DNA from: Aplectana chamaeleonis
Taxonomy: Eukaryota > Nematoda > Chromadorea > Rhabditida > Cosmocercidae
Direction: 5' to 3'
Assembly: GCA_029168955.1 (NCBI GenBank)
Contig: JAPDOI010000215.1
Coordinates: 748,001-812,000, forward strand
DNA: 64,000 bases
Positions 42,193-59,303 of the stretch are shown piece by piece. The stretch's first letter is position 1, and each line of letters begins with the position of its first letter. Below the pieces are notes generated by a model. It ran no database searches and was not told the DNA's origin. It saw nothing but the letters and a program-made list of their open reading frames with translations. The translations under genes were made by a program, and so were the position numbers.

Positions 42193-43032
42193 AGTTCGAT
42201 AACAGCGTCTTCAAATCAGGAAAGGCTGCCGCATATGCTCTTGGCAAAAATTTCTTCATCACACGTACCAAGCGTGGCTTACAAAACAGAGTCACGGTAA
42301 GAGAACTAAGCCGTCTGCCGCTGATGAACGCCACTGAGGCCTTTACTCCTGCTCAGGTGCAGAAGGCTATCAAGGAAATGCGGAACTCGAAGGCTCTCGG
42401 ACCTGATGGTATCTCAGCAGCCATCTTGAAGAAGCTTCCCACGGAACTTCTACCGATGATCGCAGATATCATAAACACTTCTTTCCGAACCTGCACTCTA
42501 CCACAAGCATGGAAGACCGCCAATGTGATACCCCTGCCTAAGCCAGGCAAATCGCAAAGCACGGTGAAGGGCTATCGCCCTATTAGCCTGTTATCACCGA
42601 TCGCGAAAGTAGCCGAAAAGCTAATCGTAAGAGACCTGGCAGAGCAGAATGAGGCACAGCAACATCAACATGGGTTTAGAAAGCTTCACTCCACCACCAC
42701 TGCCCTTCTGGAGATTGTCAGCTATGCGGTCGATGGGTTCAATTTCAGAAAGCCTCTTAGAACAGTGGCCGTTGCCCTCGATCTAACCAAAGCATTTGAT
42801 TCTGTTAACCTAGGACTTTTATCCGAGAAACTATTGAAGTCCTCGCTGCAACCGTGGCAGAAGCGTTGGATAGCAGCATTTACGAAAGGTCGTCGGGCCA
42901 AAGTGCTATTCCAGAATCACGTCTCCGATAGTATACCTGTAGCAGCCGGTGTGCCGCAGGGTGGAGTTTTGTCACCTGCCCTCTTCAGCCTGTATATTGA
43001 AGACCTACCCGAGCCTCCTGAAGACATAAAAT
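42170..43032 (+). pseudogene. LINE ORF part 2: reverse transcriptase fingers and palm
   Basis: The frame continues with NSKALGPDGISAAILKKLP, KGYRPISLLSPIAKVAEKLI, QHQHGFRKLHSTTTALLEI, AVALDLTKAFDSVNLGLL and AAGVPQGGVLSPALFSLYIE. These are RT motifs in canonical order. The frame is lost just before YADD. Confidence 0.9.
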
Positions 43033-44110
43033 TGTTGCGTATGCCGACGATATCACCATCATGTGCCGTAATCGTGACATACAGGTAGCCGCAAACAAGA
43101 TCAGCGACTATCTCGTCGAGCTTAAAAACTTTCTCGATAGTATGATGCTCACAGTTTCCGCGGCGAAGTCTTCTGTTTCGGTATTCACATCTGACCCAAA
43201 GGAACACAGCGCCCAACCTGTTGTCAGGTGGGATGGTGACCTCTTGCCTACAGCGCAATTTCCTAAACTGCTGGGCCTCGTTTTGGACCCATCGCTGAAG
43301 TTTCACAAAAATGCTGAACAGAAGCAGGCAATTATCAAGGCAAAGCTTAATGTGTTGAGAGCTCTAGGAGGAACGTCCTGGGGTGGCAGCAGAGAGACAA
43401 TCTTGACGACATATCGAGCTATTCTGCAGCCTGCATTGGAGTATGCTGCACCTGTCTGGCAGCACATCGTGTCGGACAGTTCCTGGACTAAGATGCAGCG
43501 AATTCAGAATGCTGCACTACGAATAGCCACTGGATGTGCAAAAAGCTCACCGATTGAGCACCTTCACGCCGAGGCCCGTATCTTGCCAGTGAAAGAGCAT
43601 TGTCAGCTCCAGGCTCAGCAGATGTTTATTAATGTCCTTAAGCAACCTAATCATCCGTCGAGAAGACTATTAAATCCCGTGAGAGAGAGATCGATCAGAG
43701 TGCCGTTTGCCGATGCTCCGAACAAAGTGAATGTACAGAGATGGACCGACTCGAATCAAGAACGGCTTCGTCTCTTACGCGCGGAGCACACCCGGTTTGT
43801 GAAGGATCATCTCGCCAAAGCGGCCGTCAACCCTATTCTCGGTGATGTGCCGCCCAGGGTATGTGATACCGAGTCCGAGCTCGGTAGGCGCGCCAGGTGT
43901 ATCCTCGCTTCGTTGCGCTGCGGACATTCTCCATTGCTTATGTCTTACCTGCACAGGATCGACAATAGTCAGCCTGACGTGTGCCCGGACTGTGGAAACC
44001 AAGGCCACGACACTAAACACCTATTTGACTGTCCGAAGAAGCCAACAACGCTCACTACAATAGACTTGTGGACGAATCCAGTGCTGGTCGCCCAGTTTCT
44101 CAACTTGTGA
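43033..44110 (+). pseudogene. LINE ORF part 3: YADD box, thumb and C-terminal zinc knuckle
   Basis: After the frameshift: YADDITIMCRNRDIQVA, PKLLGLVLDPSLKFH, ILQPALEYAAPVWQHI and the C-terminal CPDCGNQGHDTKHLFDCPKK. It ends WTNPVLVAQFLNL and TGA (44108-44110). Copies at 49352-50842 and 61080-61400 have the same C-terminus. Confidence 0.9.
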
Positions 44111-44144
44111 CGAAACCCCTCTCAGTGGCTGCAAAGAAGAAGAA

Positions 44145-44565
44145 GAAAATACTAAACAATATTGGTGATAATACACCCCTTGCGGCACCCCACTCTCTAT
44201 GTTTTTCACCTCAGAATAGCAATCCTCGACTCTGACCTGAAACGTTCTTCCAGATAAGAATTGGGCGAGCCATTCTATCAATATCGGATGAAACCTCAGA
44301 TCTCGTAGTTTTGACAGCAGTTTCGAGTGCAAGACACGATCAAATGCCTTTGCAAAGTCAAAGTAAATGACATCGCAACTGCACCGCTTGTCAAGGGCCT
44401 CCGTCCAATCATTTATGCATTCCAGAAGGTTCGTTTCTACAGACCTTCCCGGGACAAAACCATGCTGGTTCCTAGGAACGATATTTTGCGAAAAGAGGTG
44501 TAAGACTATGTGATCCTTCAGCACCTTCTCGAACACCTGCATGAGTGGAATCACTTACTTGGGAA
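44145..44565 (-). pseudogene. 5' half of the split antisense LINE
   Basis: Minus strand: IPLMQVFEKVLKDHIVLHLF, QHGFVPGRSVETNLLECIND, VIYFDFAKAFDRVLHSKLL and IESGVPQG. A one-base loss right after GVPQG shifts the frame before the insertion point. Upstream of 44565 homology stops, so this LINE is 5'-truncated. Confidence 0.85.
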
Positions 44566-44569
44566 TTGG

Positions 44570-44965
44570 AAAAAGATGTTCTTCCCAAACCAATTCAAAG
44601 GATGTTATTAATGGTCTGTTCTATACACTTTGAGCTTCTCATATGCTGTTGAGATTGGTCTCGTGGGTTATCTTAGTGGTTTTGCTTCTGTAATAGCAAG
44701 AGCTGAAACTAGTTTCGCCTCGTAACCTTGAGAAGTGTGAAATCTAGTGTTCATACCACATATTGTCTTATTTTTACTTCTCAAGGTTTGTCAGTAGGGT
44801 ATTAAGAAGAGCTAGGCCAGGCTTTCCCTGTATATCACATTCTCTCGCCTGGACAGGATTTTGGTTGAGTGTATTATCGTGCTCCAATCGCGTTAGACGC
44901 GCGCGCCGCAGATTTGCGTCGCATGGGCTGCGCCAGTCGGCCTCCGGTGGTTAATCACTTTCCCC
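44570..44965. repeat. Dispersed repeat (family P), inverted relative of 37320-37690
   Basis: CGTGCTCCAATCGCG, GACGCGCGCGCCGC and CCTCCGGTGGTTAATCACTT are complements of blocks in the first copy. Confidence 0.65.
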
Positions 44966-45399
44966 AGTCGATCGCCTAAACATGTGTGGGTATGGGTTAT
45001 ATTGTTTTCAAGCCGTCACTTCCTTCCTATTACATGGCTAAGGTTGTTTAGTTCTGTTACACTGACAGAAAAGTTTATCCGTGTTTGTCAGTTTTTCCAC
45101 TCACCCGTGAAGTTTGTAGGGAAGCTGATCCTAAACTATTTTAGTCTACTTTTTTTTCTGTTTTCTCCTTCTTCTTCATAGTTGGACATCACATAGATGC
45201 ACAGCTTTATACTTTATTTGATGTGTTCATCGGTATGCGTGGTGTTGTTCGAGTTTTTTGTTCAAGTTTGTTCTGTCTTGAAAAAGTACAGTGCTAGCTA
45301 TGGGCGCTATACTTGTTCCGAATCGAATAATCGGATGAGTATCCGACTGTTTCAGTCGGATAGAAAAGTCGACTTTTTATTCGAAAAGTCGGATATTCG

Positions 45400-46010
45400 A
45401 AAAACTGCTCCGAGATGCTCAACCTACGCGTGGTGGATCTGTGGAGTCGACTATCAAGATCAAGAAGACTCATCAAACGAGCATCAACAACTCCACGAGG
45501 AGTTTTTTCTGTGTGGGAGTGTAAATGGCTGGCTGCTACACTCCTTCGTATTCTACTATTACGAGCTGGCATTGAGAAGAATCCTGGACCGCGAAACAAG
45601 ACTCCGCGATATCCATGCCGTCATTGTGGATTGTCGGCACAACACGCGAGCATCCAGTGCGGTGGTTGCCTTGGCTGGGTACACCTCAAGTGTTCGGGGT
45701 TAACTAGCTATAATGATTACACTGATGCCTATTGTTGTATGTCTTGTATTAATTTACCTTCTACGGTTCCTCTTCATAGTCTCAACATTTTTCAACTCAA
45801 TATTAATGGCTTGCGCGCCAAACTTATGGAACTTACATTGTACATTGAACGCTCACAACCTGATGTCATCCTCCTACAGGAGGTGGTGTTTTGAATTTCC
45901 CGCGCTAACGACGATTTCGATTCCCGAGTTACCGTACTCAGCATGGACACGCCCACTGTCCGGCGTGAAAGGCTTCATTCCGGCTTTCGTATTTCGGTGT
46001 GCGGCGGCTA
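45400..46010 (+). pseudogene. 5' part of a second PHD-LINE copy
   Basis: It reads WKWLAATLLRILLLRAGIEK-like text with the 2A-like AGIEKNPGP (45565-45591), a PHD finger (CRHC, CGGC, HLKC, CMSC) and the endonuclease start NIFQLNINGLRAKLMELTLY. A stop after LLQEVVF (45892-45894) is followed in another frame by IPELPYSAWTRPLSGVKGF. The homologous sequence ends near 46010. Confidence 0.8.
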
Positions 46011-46519
46011 TGGATGGCCGCGGTGAAATTGTGTCATCGACAGCGTGTGGTGGCATCGTATCCATTCTCAAGAGGGTGTTGAAGAAGTTAGGGGCACTAC
46101 GCCAGAGGTAAGCCAGTGAGGGTTGTCCTAATTACGTCAGATTTTGTTAAACTGTTTTTGAAAGTGCGAAGCAACTAAGAATATCCATTGAGGTAGTACC
46201 CTCGCAGCCGCAAGGCGGTTCTTAAATTCTTGTGGACTGAAGTCTGGGCGCTCTCGGTCTTCGAATTGGTGAAGAGTCATGCACCATGGTTTGCTTTTCA
46301 CTGAAGACACAACACGGGTGTGTGCAAGAAAACGCTCAAAATTAATGAAGTCAATATGGTTCGAGACCATATTCATTCTGAAAGAGTTATTCCCATACAA
46401 ACTTCACTTGTTTTTCACAAATTTTCCGGGTTTATTTAATTTGTGTTTACCCAGCCGTTCATACCCATTGAGGTAGAGGAGGTCCTTTTGTTTTCAAGCA
46501 ATTCATCTGTATGTACAAT

Positions 46520-47240
46520 GGTCCAATCTAATCTGTTCGCAAACTAGTGCGAGGAACTCAGTCGTATTATACGAGCGTATCTCGCGAAAAACCGGCTTCA
46601 CAGTAGCTTGAATCCTGGACGCCGGTCCAGAAGATCCTTTGGTTGGCCCGCAACCTAGATTCACAGAAATTATGCTTACATCAGTCCCCATTTTTCGCTT
46701 GACAATTTGCTTGTTCGTAGCAGTCTGTCGAAACAATGGTCTATTTTTCTCTCATTCCGCACACCGGTGCGAAGAGTCCGTTGGGATCGCACGAGCAGAT
46801 CTTGTGGAGGGCCGGCTATACATAGCCGATAGCCGAGAAATTTTCCGGGGCACCGGCCCAGAAGATACTTTGATTGGGGCTCAGCACAGATCTCCGTAGG
46901 TCTTGCTTGAGAACAGTCCCCATTTTTTGCTTGTCAGGGGTTATTTGTTTACCACTTATCCAAACGATGGTTCATTTTGGTTTCGTTCCGCACACCGGTG
47001 CGAAGAATCCGCCAGGATTACACGAGCAGATCTCGTGGAAGGCCGGCTTCACAGTAGCCGAGGAAAATGTTCCTGGACACCGGTCCAGAAGTTCGTTTAA
47101 TTGGTGTACACCATAGATTTCCAAAATCGTGCTCGACATCATTTCACAATTTTTTGCCTGACATAGGGCTTGCTGGTTGCTTTTTATCTTGACGATTGTC
47201 TAATTTGGACTCCTTCCGCAATACAGTGCGATTATCTTCT
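46520..47240 (+). repeat. Three tandem units of about 230 bp
   Basis: Units share TTCCGCACACCGGTGCGAAG (near 46754 and 46984; degenerate near 47212), CACGAGCAGATCTCGTGGA and ACAGTCCCCATTTTT. The array lies between the 5' part (45400-46010) and the 3' part (47300-47578) of the same LINE family. Confidence 0.75.
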
Positions 47241-47299
47241 CAGACTCTGCGGGGGGGGCAAGCGCCGGACAATAGAGCCCGTTTTCGACTTGGGGGAGC

Positions 47300-47578
47300 T
47301 GCGCGCGGCGTACCACCCTTCCGCACCCCTCTGAGTCTGAGTCTCAGCTTAGTAGACGTGCCAGACGCACCCTTGCATCGTTGCGCTGTAGGCACTCAAC
47401 GTTCCTGAAATCCTACGTTAACAGGATTGACAGTAGCACTCCCGACGCTTGCCCGGGCTGTGGTGGTACTGGCCACAATCATTGACTCCTATAGACCTTT
47501 GGACGAATCCGGCACCGGTCGCCCCGTTTTTGGGCCTATGACAATACTCTCTTCGTGGCAGCAAAGAAGAAGAAGAAA
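47300..47578 (+). pseudogene. 3' end of a PHD-LINE copy
   Basis: Frames give TLASLRC-, YVNRIDSSTPDACPGCGGTG and FGRI-like text related to the LINE C-terminus. It ends with GGCAGCAAAGAAGAAGAAG, the family's characteristic tail. Confidence 0.75.
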
Positions 47579-47659
47579 GTTCGGGAGAACAAGGTGTACT
47601 GTAACTCGGCTCCTATTCGTGTTTGGTGTGGCTCGGGGCCGTGAATCGCCCGTGTAAGC

Positions 47660-48373
47660 TGTCAGTTATCTGATCAGGTGGCAACAATAAAAGAAACTTC
47701 GGAAACATCGTGGAGGAATAACCAGGGACACGGAACTGCATCAACTTGAAGTGAAAAAAAACGAAAAAGAAAGGGGTGACAATTAATACAGGAAATAAGA
47801 TGGCTCTACTTCACCGCTAGCAGAAGCTGTAGCAGTGCCTAGGAAACATGGGAATGTGTGAAAGTGACCAACCAACCATAAGACTACAATCCCTACCTTC
47901 ATGCTCTACAGTAGAGCCTCTAATGGCTTCCTATCGCATCAGCAGTGAATAAGAAGAGAAAAGAGATATCCAGAATTTTGACGTGTTATTTTCTTTTAGC
48001 TCGTGTTAGCTTGCGTTTCAAGGTAGTGATATTTCAAGAAGCTCGCTTCAAGCATTGATTGTTATTACAGTCAACTTCATGTACATTTTTGTTTATCTTC
48101 TGTAAACTTTACTTTGGAAGCGTTTTATTTTGATCTCGGACGAAAATGAGTTGAGGACTTTTTTCAAATTAATCTTTATGTGTATGATTTGTCGCGATAG
48201 CAACGTCATATCACTCCAAAATTTCCTTCCCTTTCGATATTGTTCGATCTCATCGGTCTTGCACTGGAGTCTGCATCAGTTCATTAAAAAGATGATATTA
48301 GTAAATCATTTCTTGTTCTCTCAAGGAGTCGTCCCTTCTTTATCGTGCTGTGCTCAATCCCGGATTCTTTACG
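47660..48373 (+). other. Upstream region/outron of the SEC14-like gene
   Basis: No coding region, tRNA or element end is recognised. The sequence is moderately AT-rich and lies between the tail of a LINE fragment (47578) and the acceptor tract. The promoter is expected here, but no specific motif can be pointed out. Confidence 0.4.
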
Positions 48374-48388
48374 TTTTTTTCTTTTCAG
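48374..48388 (+). promoter_or_regulatory. Probable SL trans-splice acceptor of the SEC14-like gene
   Basis: A pyrimidine tract of T with single C residues ends in TTTTCAG at 48388, with the start codon 24 bases downstream. No upstream coding exon in phase was recognised. A cis-spliced 5' UTR exon remains possible. Confidence 0.55.
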
Positions 48389-53605
<5,217 letters not shown>

Positions 53606-54944
53606 CCCCCCCCCTGAAGCGCTTCAGGACCCAAAGCCCGATTTCCCCCCGCCGTTTAGATTGGCTGTTTCACTCACCACCTTTCGTTATATCGATTAGA
53701 TTTTCCAACCCCTCCAGCACCACTGAAGCAGGAGGGTTTCGAAGAAGTTTCTCGGAGAATATGAACAGCATTTTGAATTGGGCTGGAAGACTTCGGCTTT
53801 TCGATATTTGAGAATGAAATAATCTTTTTTGAATCAAGAAATGTCTTGCTTTACAGCGAATGCTTGATTTTCCAAAATCCGGAGCCCAGGGTTTTCTTTG
53901 CCGATTGAAGGAAATCAGGCAGTAGAGGCAGAAGAATAAATTGGCAAATGCATGTGAATCACACCTAAACAGTGATTCACAGCGACGCTCCGTAGTTTGA
54001 ATACCTCTAGTTGATTTTGTGCGTCTTATGAGTAGAGCAGGCACTGAAAAAAATCCCATAGACAATTTCTCCGCAAAAATAGAAATCATGGGAATTCTTG
54101 TTTGTGAGAACCCCATTTACATAAGGCTCCACCAGAGAAAAAAATGCGAAGTAGTTAATTGCATAAACTTCTGAAACGAACGATGCCTATGTATACACCG
54201 TGGTTTTCCACACTCCTCAAAGTTCTCACCAACCCGGGGTTTTCCTTCCCTGGCAAAATCAGGAGAGTCAGGAGGCCTATAACGTCAATAATGAAAAAAA
54301 TTAACACAACGTAAGATTTCAGTTTGAGTGGCCATTTATAAGCTATCACGCCTGGAGTTCAAGAACATTAGGCTTGAAAGTTTGAAAAAATCGTTGCGCT
54401 GACAAGTTCTGATGTGATCCAACCTCTACATGGATGACCTAGTACGCTCCAGAGCGAAATCGTACCGGAAACGCTCGCATTTGAACTGAATGAGGCTGCG
54501 ACGCGGTTTCGATGTAGACGGAAATCGGGCTTTGGGTCCTGAAGCGATTGCCGGATTATGGTAGCCGAAATACGCCGAAGTCCTACCATCAATGGCTTTG
54601 GGTCAAATTTTTACCGAATTTCTCGGACTCCATGGAGCGTTGTCTGTTTTTGTTGTACAATTAAAAGAAGAGGAACAATTTATTTCAAAAGATGTGTAAT
54701 TTTAAAAGAAGAGGAACAACTTATTCCAAAAGATGTATAATTCAAAGAAGGACAACCATTTATAAATTAAGACATTAACAGTGGATTAGATCACGGACGA
54801 GGCTTTTCTTGACGGATCACATGAAGTTGTCTGCGTTGGTAAATAACTTAGCTATAGTAAAGCTTCTTATTATAGTGAAGGCTCGCGTAAGGTTGAATAT
54901 AAGACACATAGGTTTGGACGTGTATCTAGAATTCTTGATGAATT

Positions 54945-57610
54945 TTGGGTAGGAAGCTAAGGTATGTGGTGGAAGAGAAGAGTGGAGAAGATGAAGTGAT
55001 TGGCAAAGGCCAAGAGTACGAGATGTATTGAAGAAATAACTGTGTTTTAAAATTAATATGAGATCGTAAATTTATTTCGCAAGTCCAAGAAGAACGGGTC
55101 CCTTCAGATGTATGGACTGCTGGTTGTAAAGAGCGTCATCTAATCTGGCTACGCTGGGAATTTCATTTTCCGAAACCCACTCATACACGAAACACACGAC
55201 ACGGATTCGATCCCGCAGGGTCCTTAATTTTTTCAACACAGACCTCTTTTTTTGCTAAGTAAGGGTCACGAAAGTAGGATGGTCGAGTCGAGAGTGGTAG
55301 ATTCACTCTATATAAAGTGAAGTCCACCAAGAGTGCCTCATTTACTTATCAATGAGAAGCGGTCGGCTGGGGATAAATTCGCATGAATCCCATACCAGCG
55401 CGCTCGATACCGATTGAGCGAGAGCGGTTGTGCTGCAACGAGTTTCATCTCTGCCAACGCGTAGCTAGATGCCTCCGAGGGCGCGGCCTGAAACGCCGCC
55501 CCATTCCATGTAGCGAGAATTAAAGGGTTTTAGCTACGATAGCTAAAACCCGCATATTCTTGTGTCGTTCGAACCATTGCTCTCTCCGACGCTAAACCCG
55601 CATATTCTCGCTATAATTTTGTAGCGAGAATCTACGGATTTCGCGGCAGCCTGTGTTGAAGTGCGATCTTAAACCCGCACTGGCTACGCGGAACGCAGGG
55701 ATGCCGTTCGAAGTGTTCACCCAGTCAATCCACGGATAACTTAACACTCTGTGGGCGGTCGTGGAGGGTCACCCCGTGTCGCCCTCTGGAAGACTTTGCT
55801 AGGGATAATTTTAGCCGCTGGGACGCTGCAGGCCGCGGGGAAGAAACTTGCGGTCGATCGCACCTGTAATAGCCTTTTTAAAACAGATCAAGACTGGGTA
55901 GGTCGATCGACCGAATGCTGCAACGAGAATAAGCGCAGAATATGCGGGTGCTGTAGCGAGAATTTACGTAGAATATGCGGGCGCTGTAGCTAAAATATCA
56001 CCAAATGAGGCTAAACTTCCCGTAATTTACGTAAATTCTCGTTTCAAAATTAGACTAGATGCCTCCGAAACCCTGGGCATCTCTGGTTTCCGTGTGAGGC
56101 ATTTAGCTACGCGTTGGCGGAGATGTTCATTGGTCTCCAATCGACCGCTTCTCATTGATAAGTAAATGAGACACTCTTGGTGGACTCCACTATACAAACT
56201 TTCATTGTCAAAGATGGACGCTGAAAGGCACTACACTGTGTGACCCACACCTGCCGTAGGTGCGGTCGCGCTGAAAGTCTACATTTTCGCAATTTATGAC
56301 TCAGGAAAATATGATATCTGAGTCGAGCGTGGTTGATTAATCTCATATAGAAACTTCGATGGCATCATAGAAACGCCCAAGACCGCTATACTGCAAATGC
56401 TCACTTTTTTCTCAAGTGTGACTTCGCCGGAAGTCAGGATTTTTTATAACTAGGAGCAACGAGAGTATGATATTTGAGTGCAGCGTGGTCGATTTACCCT
56501 GTGTACAATCTTCTACCGTCTCAGTGTAATGCCGAAGACCGCTACATAGAGGGCGGAACAAGGTAAAGAAACGTCGAAGTCCACAAACATGAAGTAAAGT
56601 TTTAAAACAACTGTAACTTGAGTTTCAAATGAGCTACCCGGGGTTTGAGCAAAATTAAGAAACTAGGTTTGTAACCCTACAAAATGAGACCTTAACCGAC
56701 CCCAGAGGACGTCTTACAAAATGTTTACTAGGTGTGGACTTTTGATGTTCTGAGCACAAAAGTCCACACCTAGCCAGCGAATTCAGGTGTGGACTTTTGT
56801 GCTCAAAACATCAAAAGTCCACACCTAGTAAATTTTTTTGTAAGGCGTCCTCTGGGAGTCGGTAAAGTTTCATTCTGTAGGGTTACATCCGTAGTTTCTT
56901 AGTTTTGCTCAAACCCCGGTATAGCTCATTTGGAATATAAGTTACACCTGTTTTAAAACCCTACTTCAGGTTTGTGGACTTCGACGTTTTTTTACCTTGT
57001 TCCGCCATCTATGTAGCGGTCTTAGGCGTCACACTGAGACGGTAAAGGACTTAGGGTAAATCGACCACGCTGGACTCAAATATCCTACTCTCGTGGCTCC
57101 TAGTTATCAGAATTGCTGACTTCCGGTGGGACCACACCTGAGAAAGGTGTGGGCCCATATAGTGTAGGGCCCTTCAGCGTCCATCTTAGACGCTAGACGA
57201 TGAAAGTTTGTATATAGGGATAATCTACCACTCTCGACTCGAATATCCTACTTTCGTGACCCTCATTTTGCAGAAAAAAATGTGAGGTCTGTGTTGCAAA
57301 AATTAAGGTTCCTGCGGGATCGAATCCGTGTCGTGTGTTCTGTGTGTGAGTGGGTTTCGAAGAATGAAATTCGCAACGCAACCAGAATGGATGACGTTCT
57401 CTCCAAATAGCAAGTCTTTGTGCCATGTCTGGTCTGGCTAAAGTTCAAGCACCTATTTTTTTATCCAGCCACATATTAGTGTGTGTTTTTCCATACATTT
57501 AAAGTGACCTGTTCTTCTCTGAAAACATTCATTTCTTTAATACATCTCGTCGTCTTCGCCTTTGCCAATCACTTCAAGCCTCCACTCTTCTCTTCCGCCC
57601 CATAACATGG
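54945..57610. repeat. 2.7-kb complex palindrome
   Basis: The outer arms 54945-55320 and 57230-57610 are inverted (TACGAGATGTATTGAAGAA, ACACGACACGGATTCGATCC, TAGGATGGTCGAGTCGAGAG). The inner core, centred near 56777, has arms 56420-56770 and 56785-57135. A third pair (ACTTATCAATGAGAAGCGGT) is at 55340-55375 and 56135-56165. No coding homology. Confidence 0.8.
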
Positions 57611-57954
57611 CTTCCAATCTACACATACAATTCAATACATAACTATCCTGGACACACGCCCAGAATCTATGTGCCTTATATTCAACCGTAGGAGAACCTT
57701 AACTATTATTTTTAAACTTTACGGAAATTCAATTACTACAAGGTTTCATGTGAATTGGACGGTATTATCGAATTCTTCGAAAAAAAAGAGAATTTCAAAC
57801 AGTGTACCTACCCCCGGTCAGAATGATTCACTTGGCTCCCGGTGGAGCTCAGACCCTCCTCCCTCCACCCGTGCACAGCTCTCAGACCCCCCGGTGTGGA
57901 TATCCACACCTCGCGCCGAACCCTGCGCGCAACCCTATGGGGTTGGGCTCCAAG

Positions 57955-58110
57955 AGTGGGGAGGGCGTCGAGGAAATGGCGCAGGACGTTAGGATAAGTG
58001 TGCAGGACCTCAAAAGCTATGCGCAGGACGCTGTGCGGGAACTGAATGGGAGTGCACAGGATGCCGTAGAGAGTGTCTGGGACCTAACTAGGGACCACCT
58101 CGAACCCAAA
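57955..58110 (+). repeat. Minisatellite related to the 42-bp family
   Basis: About four units with GCGCAGGACGNT, GTGTGCAGGACCT and GTGCACAGGATGC. Imperfect and in frame over about 140 bp. Confidence 0.6.
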
Positions 58111-58233
58111 GTGAAGTTTAGAAAAACGGTGCTTTGGGGTTGTAGAGGAGAAAAAAAGAAACAATTCAAGCTTTTAAAATTTAACTCAACCCGCAAGGGC
58201 AGATCAAAGCACGACTGAACAGTGGGTCACGAT

Positions 58234-58345
58234 CAGGGATGTGCGGAAATTTAAAAAAAAATTCAGAAAACAGAAAATCGAGTTTGTCAGAAAACAGAAA
58301 ACGGAAAGGCCAAAACGGCCAGAAAACAGAAAACTTTCAGTAAAA
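58234..58345. repeat. Low-complexity island headed by CAGGGATGTGCGG
   Basis: AAAATTCAGAAAACAGAAAA, CAGAAAACGGAAAGGCC, AAAACGGCCAGAAAACAG. Same class as 22565-22680, 34020-34118 and 60365-60487. Confidence 0.65.
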
Positions 58346-58517
58346 ATACTCACTGCATTTTTACCTTTTTTCAAGTGAAGTGAGGATGTAATTCTGAGAG
58401 GATGCAATTTTAAATACCTTTGTCATACTTGTAATATAATATCTATGGAACTGCTCAGATAACCTATAAGGCATTGATAGTAGCAACGACGCGTCAATGA
58501 CGCATACAACACATTAA

Positions 58518-59303
58518 AGCAGCATACACGCTCGTAAACGTGGTTGGGATAACAAGGTGAATCGAACCGTATGGCTTACCACATAATGCCTACGCATTTT
58601 GAAGTGTCAAAAACGTCTCACAATGACAAACCTCTGAATCTCATCGGTCAGTGCTGTCAGTGTGATGGTCTTTCACTTTATTGAAGAAAACCAGTGGTCA
58701 AACTTGACAAATATGAGTGTTTGAGAATCTTCTATCAATTGAAATCACTGCTGTGGAATTTTATAGATCTTCTGGAATTATCGATTTTATTGATATTTCG
58801 CAAAAATCAATAAAAGACTGTGGAAAAGGATTCAATCGATAGGATTACAACCCCTAAAATTTCCGTTTCGCCTCTGTTTTCTCACCGTAAATGGAAGTAC
58901 CCATCGCACTGCTAGCGTTGACCAATGAGATTCAGAGTTTTGTCTCACAATGCCGCTACATGAGTTAGAAGTTGGCCCGCCCTGTATTTTCACGCCCCCT
59001 GTATTTGCCCTTTTCCTCCAACGCAGGGTTGTTGGACCATCTTCGCCGTCAGTGACGTGTGGTTCACTTGTTAGGCAATCTACCAACAGTACCCACGGTG
59101 AATATGACCCAGCGACCCGCTGCGTTGCAGGAAAAGGGCAATTACAGGGAGCGTGAAAATACAGGGCGGGGCCAACTTCTGACTCATGTAGCGGCATTGT
59201 GGATCGTTTTTGACACTTAAAAATGCGTGGGCGTTGTAATCTGGGCCATACCATTCAATTTCCGTAGATATCTCAATCACGATAATGAGCGTGTATGCTG
59301 CCT
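58518..59303. mobile_element. 786-bp TTAA-type element (family B)
   Basis: Ends AGCAGCATACACGCTCGTAA and ATGAGCGTGTATGCTGCCT, with TTAA on both sides (58514-58517, 59304-59307). Arms near 58950-59030 and 59110-59210 are inverted (GCCCTGTATTTTCACG). No coding homology. Confidence 0.85.

Larger units (their letters stand above)
40699..44144 (+). mobile_element. 3.4-kb APE-type LINE with PHD finger, inserted in an older LINE
   Basis: Flanked by an exact 13-bp target duplication GAAAATACTAAAC (40686-40698 and 44145-44157) and ending in an (AAG)n tail, CTGCAAAGAAGAAGAAG. One long coding region: 2A-like motif, PHD finger, APE endonuclease, RT and a C-terminal cysteine-histidine knuckle. Two single-base losses break it, near 42170 and near 43032, the second just before the YADD box. 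The clade (Jockey, Ingi or CR1-like) is not decided. The coding frame is open from the very first base, so the 5' end may be slightly truncated. Confidence 0.92.

Noticed and set aside
46014..46111. Possible exon ending CGCCAGAG|GTAAGCC
   Set aside because: It directly continues a decayed LINE endonuclease frame and matches no host protein; the donor-like site alone is not enough.
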